Assembly: GCF_014119005.1 (NCBI RefSeq)
Contig: NZ_JACGYX010000005.1
Location: forward strand, 124,001-188,000
Source of the DNA: Psychrobacter sp. GP33
Lineage (GTDB): Bacteria; Pseudomonadota; Gammaproteobacteria; Pseudomonadales; Moraxellaceae
DNA length: 64,000 bases
Reading direction: 5' to 3'
How positions within the stretch are numbered: the stretch's first letter is position 1; the number at the start of each line of letters is the position of its first letter. The notes under the pieces were generated by a model. The model ran no database searches. It was not told where the DNA came from and worked only from the letters and a program-made list of their open reading frames with translations. A program made the position numbers and the translations under genes. Positions 56,220 through 64,000 of the stretch are shown here, piece after piece.

Positions 56220-57206
56220 ATGACGCAAACACATAACACTCAAGAAAATCAAAAAGATGACAACAAAGAAAGTACGAGCCTTGCGCATACTCATAAAGAT
56301 GCCAAAGTATTTGGTAAAGTTGCTGTAGTTTACGGCGGCAATAGTAATGAGCGTGTCATATCTTTAGATAGTGGCGCTGCTGTCTTAAAGGCATTGCAAA
56401 GCCAAGGCGTTGACGCCACTCATTTTGACCCCCAGGATCAAGACATTACCGAGCTGCGCAATTTTGATCGCGTTTTTAACGTATTGCACGGTCGCGGCGG
56501 CGAAGATGGTGTATTGCAAGGCGTGCTTCAATGGTTAGATATCCCGCAAACAGGTTCTGGGGTTCTAGCATCTGCTCTTGGCATGGATAAAGTACGTACG
56601 AAGCAATTGTGGCAAGGCTGCGACTTACCTACAGCGCCATTCTCATTGCTTACCGCTGATACTGATTGGCAGCAAGTGGTTGATACGTTAGGACTGCCAT
56701 TAATTATCAAACCCGTGCACGAAGGCTCTAGCATTGGTATGACTAAGGTCAACCATTTAGATGAGCTGCCTCCTGCTTATGCAACTGCTGTAGAGTGTGG
56801 CGATGTTGTTATGGCAGAGCGCTGGATTACCGGTCGTGAATTTACCATTGTTATTATTGATGATGAAGCTTATCCGGTTATTCGCTTAGAGCCTGCTGAC
56901 ATCACTAATTTTTATGATTTTGAAGCCAAATATAATCGTAATGATACCTCTTATTATATTCCCTGTGGATTAAGCTTAGCAGAAGAAACGCATTTACAAG
57001 CGTTAAGTCTTGCTGCCTTCCGCGCCGTCAATGCTGAAGGATGGGGTCGTATTGATGCGATGCAAGACACAGAGGGTAATTTTTGGCTGCTTGAGATTAA
57101 TACCGTACCAGGTATGACCAGTCATAGCCTCGTACCCATGGCAGCCAAAGCACGTGGCATGGATTTTGAAAGTTTATGCTGGCATATTTTATCCCAGACT
57201 TTATAG
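56220..57206 (+). CDS. ddl: D-alanine--D-alanine ligase
   Basis: The product has 328 residues from the ATG at 56220, nine bases after AGGA. An ATG at 56211 directly after AGGA is too close. The ATP-grasp motifs HGRGGEDGVLQG, LIIKPVHEGSSIGMTKV and LLEINTVPGMTSHSLVP are complete. It makes the D-Ala-D-Ala dipeptide for the stem peptide. The first 30 residues are Gln/Asn/Lys-rich and probably disordered. A 450-base gap follows before ftsQ. Confidence 0.96.
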   Translation: MTQTHNTQENQKDDNKESTSLAHTHKDAKVFGKVAVVYGGNSNERVISLDSGAAVLKALQSQGVDATHFDPQDQDITELRNFDRVFNVLHGRGGEDGVLQGVLQWLDIPQTGSGVLASALGMDKVRTKQLWQGCDLPTAPFSLLTADTDWQQVVDTLGLPLIIKPVHEGSSIGMTKVNHLDELPPAYATAVECGDVVMAERWITGREFTIVIIDDEAYPVIRLEPADITNFYDFEAKYNRNDTSYYIPCGLSLAEETHLQALSLAAFRAVNAEGWGRIDAMQDTEGNFWLLEINTVPGMTSHSLVPMAAKARGMDFESLCWHILSQTL

Positions 57207-57656
57207 CCTACAAGTTAGTAAAAAGTACATTCCCAACAGTACAAAACATAAGATAATTTATTGATCCTAATACTACTTATGTCTCTATAGTTGTGCTGAA
57301 TAATATTTTAGTGTAAATTTGTGTAAATTTGTCTGCTACGATTGGTGATAAGCTATTGTTTATCATCAAAGTACGTTAATATTGTGTTTACAACTTTGCT
57401 TTAGCAATATCAAGTAATTTTATTTATCTAATAGCTATTTATTATTATTGGTACACGATTAGTTTATTAAAACATATAAACTGAATTTATTTGCCATTGA
57501 TTAACAATATATTAGTTTTAGTAATATCTGGTAAATGAGTAGTACTAATTCTTTTTAAGCATATTTTTAAAATAAACTGTTTGCTTAACTACCATTTTAT
57601 TCATTAAATAATTGCTCTCATGCTAAGTTAGGGTAGAAATAGGAACAAATGAACTG
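57207..57656. promoter_or_regulatory. Long gap between ddl and ftsQ
   Basis: This 450-base, strongly AT-rich stretch interrupts a cluster that is usually tightly packed. It contains an exact tandem decamer GTGTAAATTT at 57311-57320 and 57321-57330. It has no gene and probably carries the ftsQAZ promoter. I could not define a sigma-70 pair with confidence. Confidence 0.45.
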
Positions 57657-58436
57657 ATGACTCAAACTGTCAAAGCCGCTACTGACTTGATGAGTGATGC
57701 TATGAATCATCAGAAGACATTACCCCCCTCAGTTAAATACTTTTTTATGGCATTAGTGATTGGTTTATTACTACTAATTCTAATAATGGGGGGCAAAGCA
57801 TTACGCGATGCGCCACCTGCTGCCATTGAAGTCAGTCATCAAGGGCTGACAGCTATGCAGCACCATGCATTGCAGCAAACGATGAATCAGCAGTCGATTA
57901 GTAGCTTTTTTACGACGGATTTGCAGACATTGCGTGATATCGCAGTTGATTTGTCATGGGTGGATCAAATTAGTGTCACCCGTGATTGGCAACGGGGTAT
58001 TGTGATTACGGCACTGCCTAAACAAGCGGTAGCCAAATTTGGTACAGAAAGACTGGTTGATGCTAAAGGAGTGGTATTTGTTCCTGCAGATAGTGACGAA
58101 TTGATTCAAGACGACTTTGCTATGTTACAAGGTGAGATTACGCAAGCTCCTGTTATTATGCAGCAAATGCAGCAGATTAATGAGTGGTATGCGCCTCTTG
58201 GTATGCAAGTTGAAGATATTATTTTATCACCGCGAATGACATGGCTGGTGCGTTTTAGTAATGGCCTACGTGTAATTGTAGACAATGAAAATACCGCGCA
58301 GAAGCTTCTGAGTTTGAGTCAATTATTAGGCAATCAGTTAAGTGCCCGTCGTCATGAAATACAATCGATAGATTTACGTTACAAAAATGGCTTCAGTATT
58401 GCTTGGCAATCAGCAGCGCCAATCGCACCAAGTTAA
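57657..58436 (+). CDS. ftsQ: Cell division protein FtsQ
   Basis: This 259-residue protein has a short cytosolic N-terminus, one membrane segment at about 28-48, then a periplasmic POTRA-like region with VDLSWVDQISVTRDWQRGIVIT and a C-terminal QSIDLRYKNGFSIAW, as in FtsQ. It links early and late division proteins. Its place just before ftsA and ftsZ is diagnostic. The ATG overlaps a TGA (ATGA), and the ribosome site is weak. Confidence 0.9.
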   Translation: MTQTVKAATDLMSDAMNHQKTLPPSVKYFFMALVIGLLLLILIMGGKALRDAPPAAIEVSHQGLTAMQHHALQQTMNQQSISSFFTTDLQTLRDIAVDLSWVDQISVTRDWQRGIVITALPKQAVAKFGTERLVDAKGVVFVPADSDELIQDDFAMLQGEITQAPVIMQQMQQINEWYAPLGMQVEDIILSPRMTWLVRFSNGLRVIVDNENTAQKLLSLSQLLGNQLSARRHEIQSIDLRYKNGFSIAWQSAAPIAPS

Positions 58437-58646
58437 GTGACAGTAGTAATTTTAATCAATATTTTGTAGGCTGTTATCTTATTTTTCAGCTATACCTAAA
58501 CAGTAATTACAGCGAATTGCTTAAGATAGAATCAGTGTTTATTTAAGTTTAGTATTTATGGCGTATTGCTGTTTGGCTTTGTTTTTTTTAATGATTTAAT
58601 GGAGACGTCATGCAGTCTCCTGTTTAACGATAATTTGTCTTGTACC

Positions 58647-59939
58647 ATGAAAAATACTGAAAATTTGGTTGTTGTTCATTTAAGTGCCACAGCAGTATAT
58701 GCTGTCATTGGTAATGTGGTGTCTGCAAAAGATATCCGCATCATGGGTGTTGGTCATGTCAAAAATAGTGATTTTTATCAAGGCCAAATTAAACACCGAG
58801 AACGTTTACAAGGCGCAATAAAGCAAGCGATTCAAGAAGCAGAAGATACTGCTAACTGCCGAGTTCATAGTGTTTGGTTGACGCTATCAACTCCGGAGTT
58901 GTTGAGTAAAAACAATGCTGGTCATGCTAGTGTTGAAGGTGATGTGGTGCGCACTACCGATATGGTAAAGGCGCTATCAGATGCTAAAAAACAAGACTTA
59001 CCGTCAAACTGTTATTTGATGCATTGTTGTCAACAAGGTATTTATATTGACGATCAGGACGCCATCGTTGATGACGCTATTGAGATGGTTGCCACAGATA
59101 TTACCGTTATGTACCACATGATGATGTTGCCAGTTGCTAGTCGTCAAAATTTGCAGAAGCTTTTGCAAAGTTGTGATGTGGGTGTGGATCATGTGGTATT
59201 TGATGCTGTAACCAGCGCGGAATATAGCCTGATAACAGAAGAGCGTCAGCAAGGCGTATGTTTGGTAGACATTGGTGCTAGCACCACCAGCATTTGTGTC
59301 TATAAAGAAAATAAGCTGATCTTTACGCATTGCGTTCCAACGGGTAGTCATGAAGTTACGATGGATATTTCAGCAGATTTCGGTATCTCTATGATTGAAG
59401 CGGAAAAGCTAAAGAAATTACATGGCACTGTTGATGTACAAAGTATTGATCCTAGCTCTTTTTTTATATTCAGAGCGCAAGGGTCAAACGATGAGATTAA
59501 CGTGAGTGTGTATAAGCTTGCACAAACGATAGAAGCCCGTTATGTCAGTATCTTCACTGAAGTCATGCGACAATTACATCAAGCAGGGCTAATAGGATAT
59601 ATCGATCGTGGCATTGTGTTAACAGGTGGTGGTGGCACCATTAAAGGTATGGTACCTTTTGCCAAAAAACTGCTTAAAATGCCCGTAGTTTTGAGCAACA
59701 GTCATCCTCATATTAGTGCATATAACCACGTTGATAATCAAGAAGCGTCAAAGCAGCTTAATACCTATATAAATGATCGAGCTTACCATACCGCTTTCGG
59801 TACTTTATTATACAGCCAAAGCGAGCAATTTCGTCATAGTGAACAAAGTGAGATTGAATCCATTGAAAAATCAAGCTTTACCAACGTTTTTCAGGGAGTT
59901 GGGCAGCGGTTTAGTGGTCTATTTAAAAAGGTACGGTAA
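58647..59939 (+). CDS. ftsA: Cell division protein FtsA, divergent N-terminal phosphate motif
   Basis: The product has 430 residues from the ATG at 58647. The frame is open back to 58566, but the extra 27 residues do not resemble FtsA. The second phosphate motif VDIGASTTSICVY, the LTGGGG motif and a C-terminal amphipathic membrane-targeting helix (FSGLFKKVR) are present. The first phosphate motif, DIGT-like in other FtsA, reads VHLSATAV near the start, so its Asp and Gly are missing. It tethers FtsZ to the membrane. Position between ftsQ and ftsZ is decisive. Confidence 0.88.
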   Translation: MKNTENLVVVHLSATAVYAVIGNVVSAKDIRIMGVGHVKNSDFYQGQIKHRERLQGAIKQAIQEAEDTANCRVHSVWLTLSTPELLSKNNAGHASVEGDVVRTTDMVKALSDAKKQDLPSNCYLMHCCQQGIYIDDQDAIVDDAIEMVATDITVMYHMMMLPVASRQNLQKLLQSCDVGVDHVVFDAVTSAEYSLITEERQQGVCLVDIGASTTSICVYKENKLIFTHCVPTGSHEVTMDISADFGISMIEAEKLKKLHGTVDVQSIDPSSFFIFRAQGSNDEINVSVYKLAQTIEARYVSIFTEVMRQLHQAGLIGYIDRGIVLTGGGGTIKGMVPFAKKLLKMPVVLSNSHPHISAYNHVDNQEASKQLNTYINDRAYHTAFGTLLYSQSEQFRHSEQSEIESIEKSSFTNVFQGVGQRFSGLFKKVR

Positions 59940-60120
59940 GCTATTTTATTTGAAAGAATTGTCATGATTTATTGTGGTAAATTTACCATGTCTATATAAA
60001 GCATGCTTTTTTACCCTATTTTATTTGTATACATTTATATATAGTACGTCGATAGCATGCCATGCGAGCGCCTGATTACCTATCGACCCTTATGCTATCT
60101 GCAACTGGAGAATCTTTTCT

Positions 60121-61314
60121 ATGTCAAAATACACCATGCCAGATGATAATAAACCTCAAACTAATGGTCAAGCCCGCTTTATCGTGTTTGGGGTTGGCGG
60201 TGGCGGCGGTAACGCTGTTGAGCACATGGTGCAACAAGGCATTAAAGGGGTAACGTTTGTCTGTGCCAATACGGATAAGCAAGCCCTTGATCGTCTGACT
60301 GCACCGCATAAATTACAGCTCGGCGCTAAAAGTAACCGTGGTTTGGGCGCTGGTGCTAATCCAGAAGTGGGTCGCGAAGCGGCTGAAAGTGAAGAAGAAG
60401 CGATTCGCGCGTTACTTGAGCACTCAGACATGGTGTTTATTACCGCAGGTATGGGCGGTGGCACAGGAACGGGTGCAGCACCTGTTGTGGCTCGTATTGC
60501 AAAAGAAATGGAAGTATTGACCGTAGCCGTCGTGACCACACCTTTTAAATTTGAAGGTGGTAAACGTATTAAAGCCGCTAAAGCGGGTATTGAGCAATTG
60601 ACCAACTTTGTGGACTCAATCATCACTATTCCGAATGATAAGTTGATGAGTGTTTACGGTAACTTATCGATGCAAGATGCGTTTAAAAAAGCGGATGATG
60701 TATTGATGCACGCAGTACAAGGTATTGCTGAAACCATCGCGCGTTCAGGTTTGGTTAATATTGACTTTAACGATATCCGTACGGCAATGACAGCTAAAGG
60801 ACATGCAATGATGGGTATTGGTCGCGCCAGTGGCGACGATCGTGCACGTGAAGCCACTGAAAAAGCTATTAAATCGCCGTTGCTTGATGATCTACGTTTA
60901 GAAAATGCAAAAGGTCTATTGGTTAACGTGATTTCTTCACAAAGCCTATCTCTTGATGAATTTAGCAAAATCAGTGAAATCGTAGAAGGTATTACCGATA
61001 CTGATGATGCCAATATCTTCTACGGTTCAGTTGTCGATGAAGATATGGGCGATGAATTACATGTTACAGTCATTGCGACTGGTTTGACTTTAGATGAAGA
61101 TGCTGGATTACCAAAGACTCAACAACCGATTCCATCTGTCACCAGCACACAATCAGTTGATCCAAGTCAGCATACCAGTGCGCTAAACAGCCAGCAGCAG
61201 TCAAAAACTCAGCTGTATCAAGATAGTATAACCCGTGCGCCAGCTATGCAAGAACAGCCACAGACTAAAACTAACAGCATTCAAGATTATCTAAAGCGCC
61301 AACAGAATAGATAA
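60121..61314 (+). CDS. ftsZ: Cell division GTPase FtsZ
   Basis: The protein has 397 residues. GTP-binding motifs are FGVGGGGGNAVEHM near residue 23 and the tubulin signature GGGTGTGAAPV near residue 117. A variable Gln/Ser-rich linker from about 325 leads to a C-terminal peptide SIQDYLKRQ that should bind FtsA and ZapA-linked proteins. It polymerises into the Z ring. ZapA, with its unusual acidic extension, is encoded elsewhere in the window. A terminator follows 70 bases after the stop. Confidence 0.97.
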   Translation: MSKYTMPDDNKPQTNGQARFIVFGVGGGGGNAVEHMVQQGIKGVTFVCANTDKQALDRLTAPHKLQLGAKSNRGLGAGANPEVGREAAESEEEAIRALLEHSDMVFITAGMGGGTGTGAAPVVARIAKEMEVLTVAVVTTPFKFEGGKRIKAAKAGIEQLTNFVDSIITIPNDKLMSVYGNLSMQDAFKKADDVLMHAVQGIAETIARSGLVNIDFNDIRTAMTAKGHAMMGIGRASGDDRAREATEKAIKSPLLDDLRLENAKGLLVNVISSQSLSLDEFSKISEIVEGITDTDDANIFYGSVVDEDMGDELHVTVIATGLTLDEDAGLPKTQQPIPSVTSTQSVDPSQHTSALNSQQQSKTQLYQDSITRAPAMQEQPQTKTNSIQDYLKRQQNR

Positions 61315-61386
61315 TTAAGAGAATTGTTTTTTATTATGTGACCGCTTATTTCATTATTTAATGAGTTCTAAGCTTTAAAAAAAGTT

Positions 61387-61418
61387 AAAAAGCCAGCATA
61401 GATATTGCTGGCTTTTTT
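61387..61418 (+). terminator. Terminator after ftsZ
   Basis: AAAAAGCCAGC and GCTGGCTTTTT pair around a nine-base loop. lpxC therefore needs its own promoter. Confidence 0.92.
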
Positions 61419-61644
61419 GCGTTTTATGAAGGGTAAACTGACAAAAAAATAGTATTTATCATGATGTTTACTTTAATTATGTTTATCTTTAACAAATAAA
61501 ATTACCTAAAAGTAAACATACAATTTTATTGATAAGTGTAATTAAACTTTGGAATGAGTAAATTACCTCTTATTAACTATAGCGAATTAGAGGTTGCAAA
61601 TGGTACACTAGGATAATTGTAACAAGATATGTGAGGAAGTAGCC
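61419..61644. promoter_or_regulatory. lpxC upstream region
   Basis: AT-rich 226-base spacer after the ftsZ terminator, expected to carry the lpxC promoter. AGGATAATTG near 61611 lies before a GAGGAAGT ribosome site. No gene is seen. Confidence 0.4.
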
Positions 61645-62562
61645 ATGAATCAACGAACTATTAATCAAATGATATCTATGACTGGTATTGGTCTACATAG
61701 TGGCGAACCTGTTGATTTAGAGTTTTATCCGCAGCCTGTTGATACAGGAGTCGTTTTTGAGCGTTCCGATATTTTTGGTTGTACACCAATTCCTGCCAGT
61801 GCTTTTTTAGTACAAGATACCATGATGTCATCCAATTTGGTATTTGGTGGCACGCGCGTGGGCACAGTAGAGCATCTACTCAGTGCGATTGCTGGTCTTG
61901 GCGTTGACAATTTATTAATCCGTGTATCTGCTGCTGAAATTCCTATTATGGATGGTAGTGCTGCGCCGTTTGTGAATCTTTTACTACAAGCTGGTTTCTG
62001 CGAACAAGACAGTCCTAAGAAGTTTCTAAAAATCGTCCGTCCGGTACGGGTTAAGGTCGATGATAAATGGGCAGAGTTACGTCCATACGATGGTTTTGAG
62101 CTGAATTTTGAGATTGATTTTGACCATCCCGCATTTAACAAAGATTTACAGCATGCTCAGCTGCGTTTTTCTACTCACAACTTTATCGAAGAGTTAAGTG
62201 GAGCGCGCACCTTTGGGTTTTTAAATGATATTGAAGCCTTACGTCGAAATAATTTGGCGTTAGGAGGCAGCATGGATAATGCTATTGTGATTGATGATGC
62301 CAAGATATTAAATGTCGAAGGTTTACGCTTTGCTGATGAGTTTGTACGTCATAAAATTTTGGATGCTTTGGGAGATTTATACTTGATTGGTTATCCATTA
62401 TTGGGTCGTTTTAACGCCTATAAATCTGGGCACGCATTAAATAATTTGCTAGTTCGTGAAATTTTATCTGACTCAGATAACTTTGAAATTGTAACTTTTG
62501 ATGACAATGTAACTTGTCCTATAGAATATTTACCTTTAAGTGCTTTAACTGTTGAAGGATAA
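61645..62562 (+). CDS. lpxC: UDP-3-O-acyl-GlcNAc deacetylase LpxC
   Basis: This 305-residue protein has the zinc ligands His77 (VEHLLSA), His236 and Asp240 (RHKILDALGD) and the catalytic His263 in SGHALNN, matching His79, His238, Asp242 and His265 of E. coli. It is the committed step of lipid A synthesis in the cytosol. It lies at the end of the division cluster as in many gammaproteobacteria. GTGAGGAAGT supplies the ribosome site. Confidence 0.97.
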   Translation: MNQRTINQMISMTGIGLHSGEPVDLEFYPQPVDTGVVFERSDIFGCTPIPASAFLVQDTMMSSNLVFGGTRVGTVEHLLSAIAGLGVDNLLIRVSAAEIPIMDGSAAPFVNLLLQAGFCEQDSPKKFLKIVRPVRVKVDDKWAELRPYDGFELNFEIDFDHPAFNKDLQHAQLRFSTHNFIEELSGARTFGFLNDIEALRRNNLALGGSMDNAIVIDDAKILNVEGLRFADEFVRHKILDALGDLYLIGYPLLGRFNAYKSGHALNNLLVREILSDSDNFEIVTFDDNVTCPIEYLPLSALTVEG

Positions 62563-62706
62563 ATACAAGCTTATACAGGATGTATCGCAACATTTACGTA
62601 AGATTACATAATGCGAAAGCGCATAATGTTTGCTGTACTTTCTTTCCAATATTATTGTTTTTGAAGAGCACGCTGAAAGCTAGAGTTTACAAACCCTTCA
62701 ACCGAC

Positions 62707-62763
62707 AAAAAAACGTCTACTGTTTAAATCAAAAGTATCGATTTAAACAGTAGACGTTTTTTT
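62707..62763. terminator. Very long bidirectional terminator between lpxC and the DciA-like gene
   Basis: Two 24-base arms (62707-62730 and 62740-62763) are perfectly complementary around a nine-base loop, including the A and T runs at the ends. It lies between two convergent genes. A perfect stem this long is unusual for a simple terminator. Confidence 0.92.
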
Positions 62764-62849
62764 TAACCTAACTAGCTCGAAAAACATGTCTTTTTAGTCA
62801 ACTTTTTGGTACTTGGTTTACCTAACTTTACATTGTAATTTAAGGCTTT

Positions 62850-63365
62850 TTAGTCATCTAATAGCTGTAAGAGCGCCTTTTGCAAGTCTTTATCAGCCGT
62901 GACATGCTTTGCAGCCTGTGATATAGTCCTTTTTATATTTTGACTCAGCCCCTTATTTGCATTGGTTCTAACAGCATTTGATGAGGATGAGACAGGCGTT
63001 AGTGACTCCTCATTATAAGGAGATTTAGCAGGAATTTTTGCTATCACGACATGAATCTGCTTGAGTTGTTTAAATGTAATAGACTGTTTGGTTAATACTT
63101 CAAGATAAGCATTTTGTAAATAACGAATATGATTGGCTGCGGTCATTGAGTTTACACTGAGAGTAAGTTGCTCTGTAGTAAGACGCACCACCCAGCAGCT
63201 ATTTAGTATCTCTTCTGGTAAACAGTCTATTAATAATGTTTTTACTTCATGGGTAGCCTGCGTATAAAGACGCACGTTATCAGCCAAACTTCGCGGTAGA
63301 GCGCTACCAGAAAATGCTTGGTGATCGATAAGTTGAGCGAGCCGATTAGGCTGTTTTTTTGACAT
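62850..63365 (-). CDS. DciA-like DUF721 protein
   Basis: The product has 171 residues from the ATG at 63365. A GTG at 63374 is an alternative. The middle (CLPEEILNSCWVVRLTTEQLTLSVNSMTAANHIRYL) fits the DUF721/DciA domain, which in many bacteria acts as a loader for the replicative helicase DnaB. The C-terminal 60 residues are Ser/Asn/Lys-rich and likely disordered. Its place near lpxC is shared with related genera. The match is by pattern, so the name is tentative. Confidence 0.68.
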   Translation of the reverse strand: MSKKQPNRLAQLIDHQAFSGSALPRSLADNVRLYTQATHEVKTLLIDCLPEEILNSCWVVRLTTEQLTLSVNSMTAANHIRYLQNAYLEVLTKQSITFKQLKQIHVVIAKIPAKSPYNEESLTPVSSSSNAVRTNANKGLSQNIKRTISQAAKHVTADKDLQKALLQLLDD

Positions 63366-63548
63366 CGTAATCACTCATCTATTAGGTGGTGGTATAACAG
63401 CGACTGGTTGAAAATTTGCTTAACTGAAAAGCGCACACTGTGAATATCAAGATTTTATCATGTTTATTTGATTGTAATCTCTTCTAAATTAATTACTGCT
63501 TTGTCACGGATGATGAGCACACTTGCATTAACAATAGGTAGTAAATTT

Positions 63549-64000
63549 ATGAAAAAGGCTTTATTAATTTTGTCAGTATTGAGCATGGGCGTAGCACAAA
63601 CGAGTGGTGCTTCTGTCAATATCATCTCAAATAGTACACTGGCTGATAGCAGAGCAAATATCGCTAAATCAAATTCCTACGGTTCATCGCAAAACATCTA
63701 CAGCACCAATAATGGTGGGGTACATGTTTCTAACAATACTGAGATTACCCGCGCCATCAACGTATTAAAGCAAAAAGGTAGTGAGCTTGATACGTTATCG
63801 CGTCGTTTATATGCTGAAAAGAAAGAGCAGTTTAAGTCGGTATTAGATCACAATTCGGCGCCTGCTATTGCAGCTGCCCGTGCGTCACGAGTGGCACTGT
63901 CTAGAAGTTCTGGTTATTGTGCGCGTTATGTTCGTAAAGCGCTACAATCAGCAGGTTATGACTTCACGCCAAATCCATCCGCTTATCAGTATGCTACCCG
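63549..64000 (+). CDS. Secreted protein, C-terminal part outside window
   Basis: An ATG at 63549 starts a frame that stays open to the window end (150 codons seen). It begins with a signal peptide (MKKALLILSVLSMGVAQ) cleaved near residue 20. A Ser/Asn-rich segment follows, then a helical part, and from about residue 118 a segment SGYCARYVRKALQSAGY. A Cys followed by YVxxAL is the active-site style of CHAP or NlpC/P60-type peptidoglycan hydrolases, which would fit a cell-wall amidase, but the catalytic His lies beyond the window. The call is tentative. Confidence 0.55.
   Translation, partial: MKKALLILSVLSMGVAQTSGASVNIISNSTLADSRANIAKSNSYGSSQNIYSTNNGGVHVSNNTEITRAINVLKQKGSELDTLSRRLYAEKKEQFKSVLDHNSAPAIAAARASRVALSRSSGYCARYVRKALQSAGYDFTPNPSAYQYAT

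Noticed and set aside
1..64000. CRISPR array, prophage or insertion sequence
   Set aside because: No regularly spaced repeats, phage structural genes or transposase frames were found.

Overview
The window looks like chromosomal DNA of a gammaproteobacterium of the family Moraxellaceae, most probably Psychrobacter. The reasons are the protein sequences, moderate GC content with very AT-rich spacers, the short murG-murC-ddl-ftsQ-ftsA-ftsZ-lpxC cell-division cluster, and the oxyR/ahpC layout. The genus is inferred from recalled families, not from a search. I see no prophage, insertion sequence, CRISPR array or rRNA. There is one tRNA (Gly, GCC).

Layout. 1-3.8 kb: the end of an iron-linked periplasmic cluster (di-heme DUF1111 protein, imelysin-like lipoprotein, DUF1513 beta-propeller), then a YgjP-type metallopeptidase. 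4.6-8.9 kb: peroxide defence, with oxyR divergent from ahpC, a ydcH-like gene, and ahpF. 9.0-11.0 kb: an AT-rich foreign-looking insert with one reverse transcriptase of the defence-associated (UG/DRT) kind and a structured non-coding stretch upstream of it. 11.1-16.3 kb: a reactive-sulfur module with a BigR-like ArsR repressor, a SulP transporter, two DUF442 sulfurtransferases, an ETHE1-like persulfide dioxygenase, a DUF2892 protein and a TrxC variant. 16.3-18.7 kb: small envelope and stress genes (lipoprotein, SirB2, BolA, M48 protease). 19.3-26.7 kb: tRNA-Gly, an HdhA-like dehydrogenase, the nadR-pnuC nicotinamide riboside salvage pair, a PspC-like protein and glyQS.

26.9-36.0 kb: zapA with a coiled-coil neighbour, a UPF0149 gene, a nucleoside deaminase, argE, a LysE exporter, rtcB with a small companion gene, and miaB. 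36.5-47.1 kb: soluble lytic transglycosylase, a secreted RNase T2 relative that appears to have lost its catalytic residues, mdh, DUF2789, ribF, a GNAT enzyme, a lipoprotein, murJ, an unknown membrane-anchored protein and ampD. 47.2-53.2 kb: a DUF4105 protein, a Rossmann-fold epimerase-like protein, an unknown protein, pyrE and gshB. 53.5-63.4 kb: the murG to lpxC cluster, then a DciA-like gene pointing the other way. The window ends inside a secreted-protein gene.

How the genes work together. OxyR should control ahpC and probably ahpF. The BigR-like repressor sits between its own gene and the persulfide dioxygenase gene, with two inverted repeats between them. NadR and PnuC form a two-step import and phosphorylation route, but the adenylyltransferase half of NadR looks degenerate. 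MurJ, Slt and AmpD serve peptidoglycan export, turnover and recycling and complement the MurG/MurC/Ddl/Fts cluster.

The best candidate for an undescribed system is the reverse transcriptase at 9001-10551 with the upstream RNA at about 10560-10850. Next are the apparent pseudo-RNase T2, the single-activity NadR, and a promoter with a possible leader peptide upstream of rtcB.
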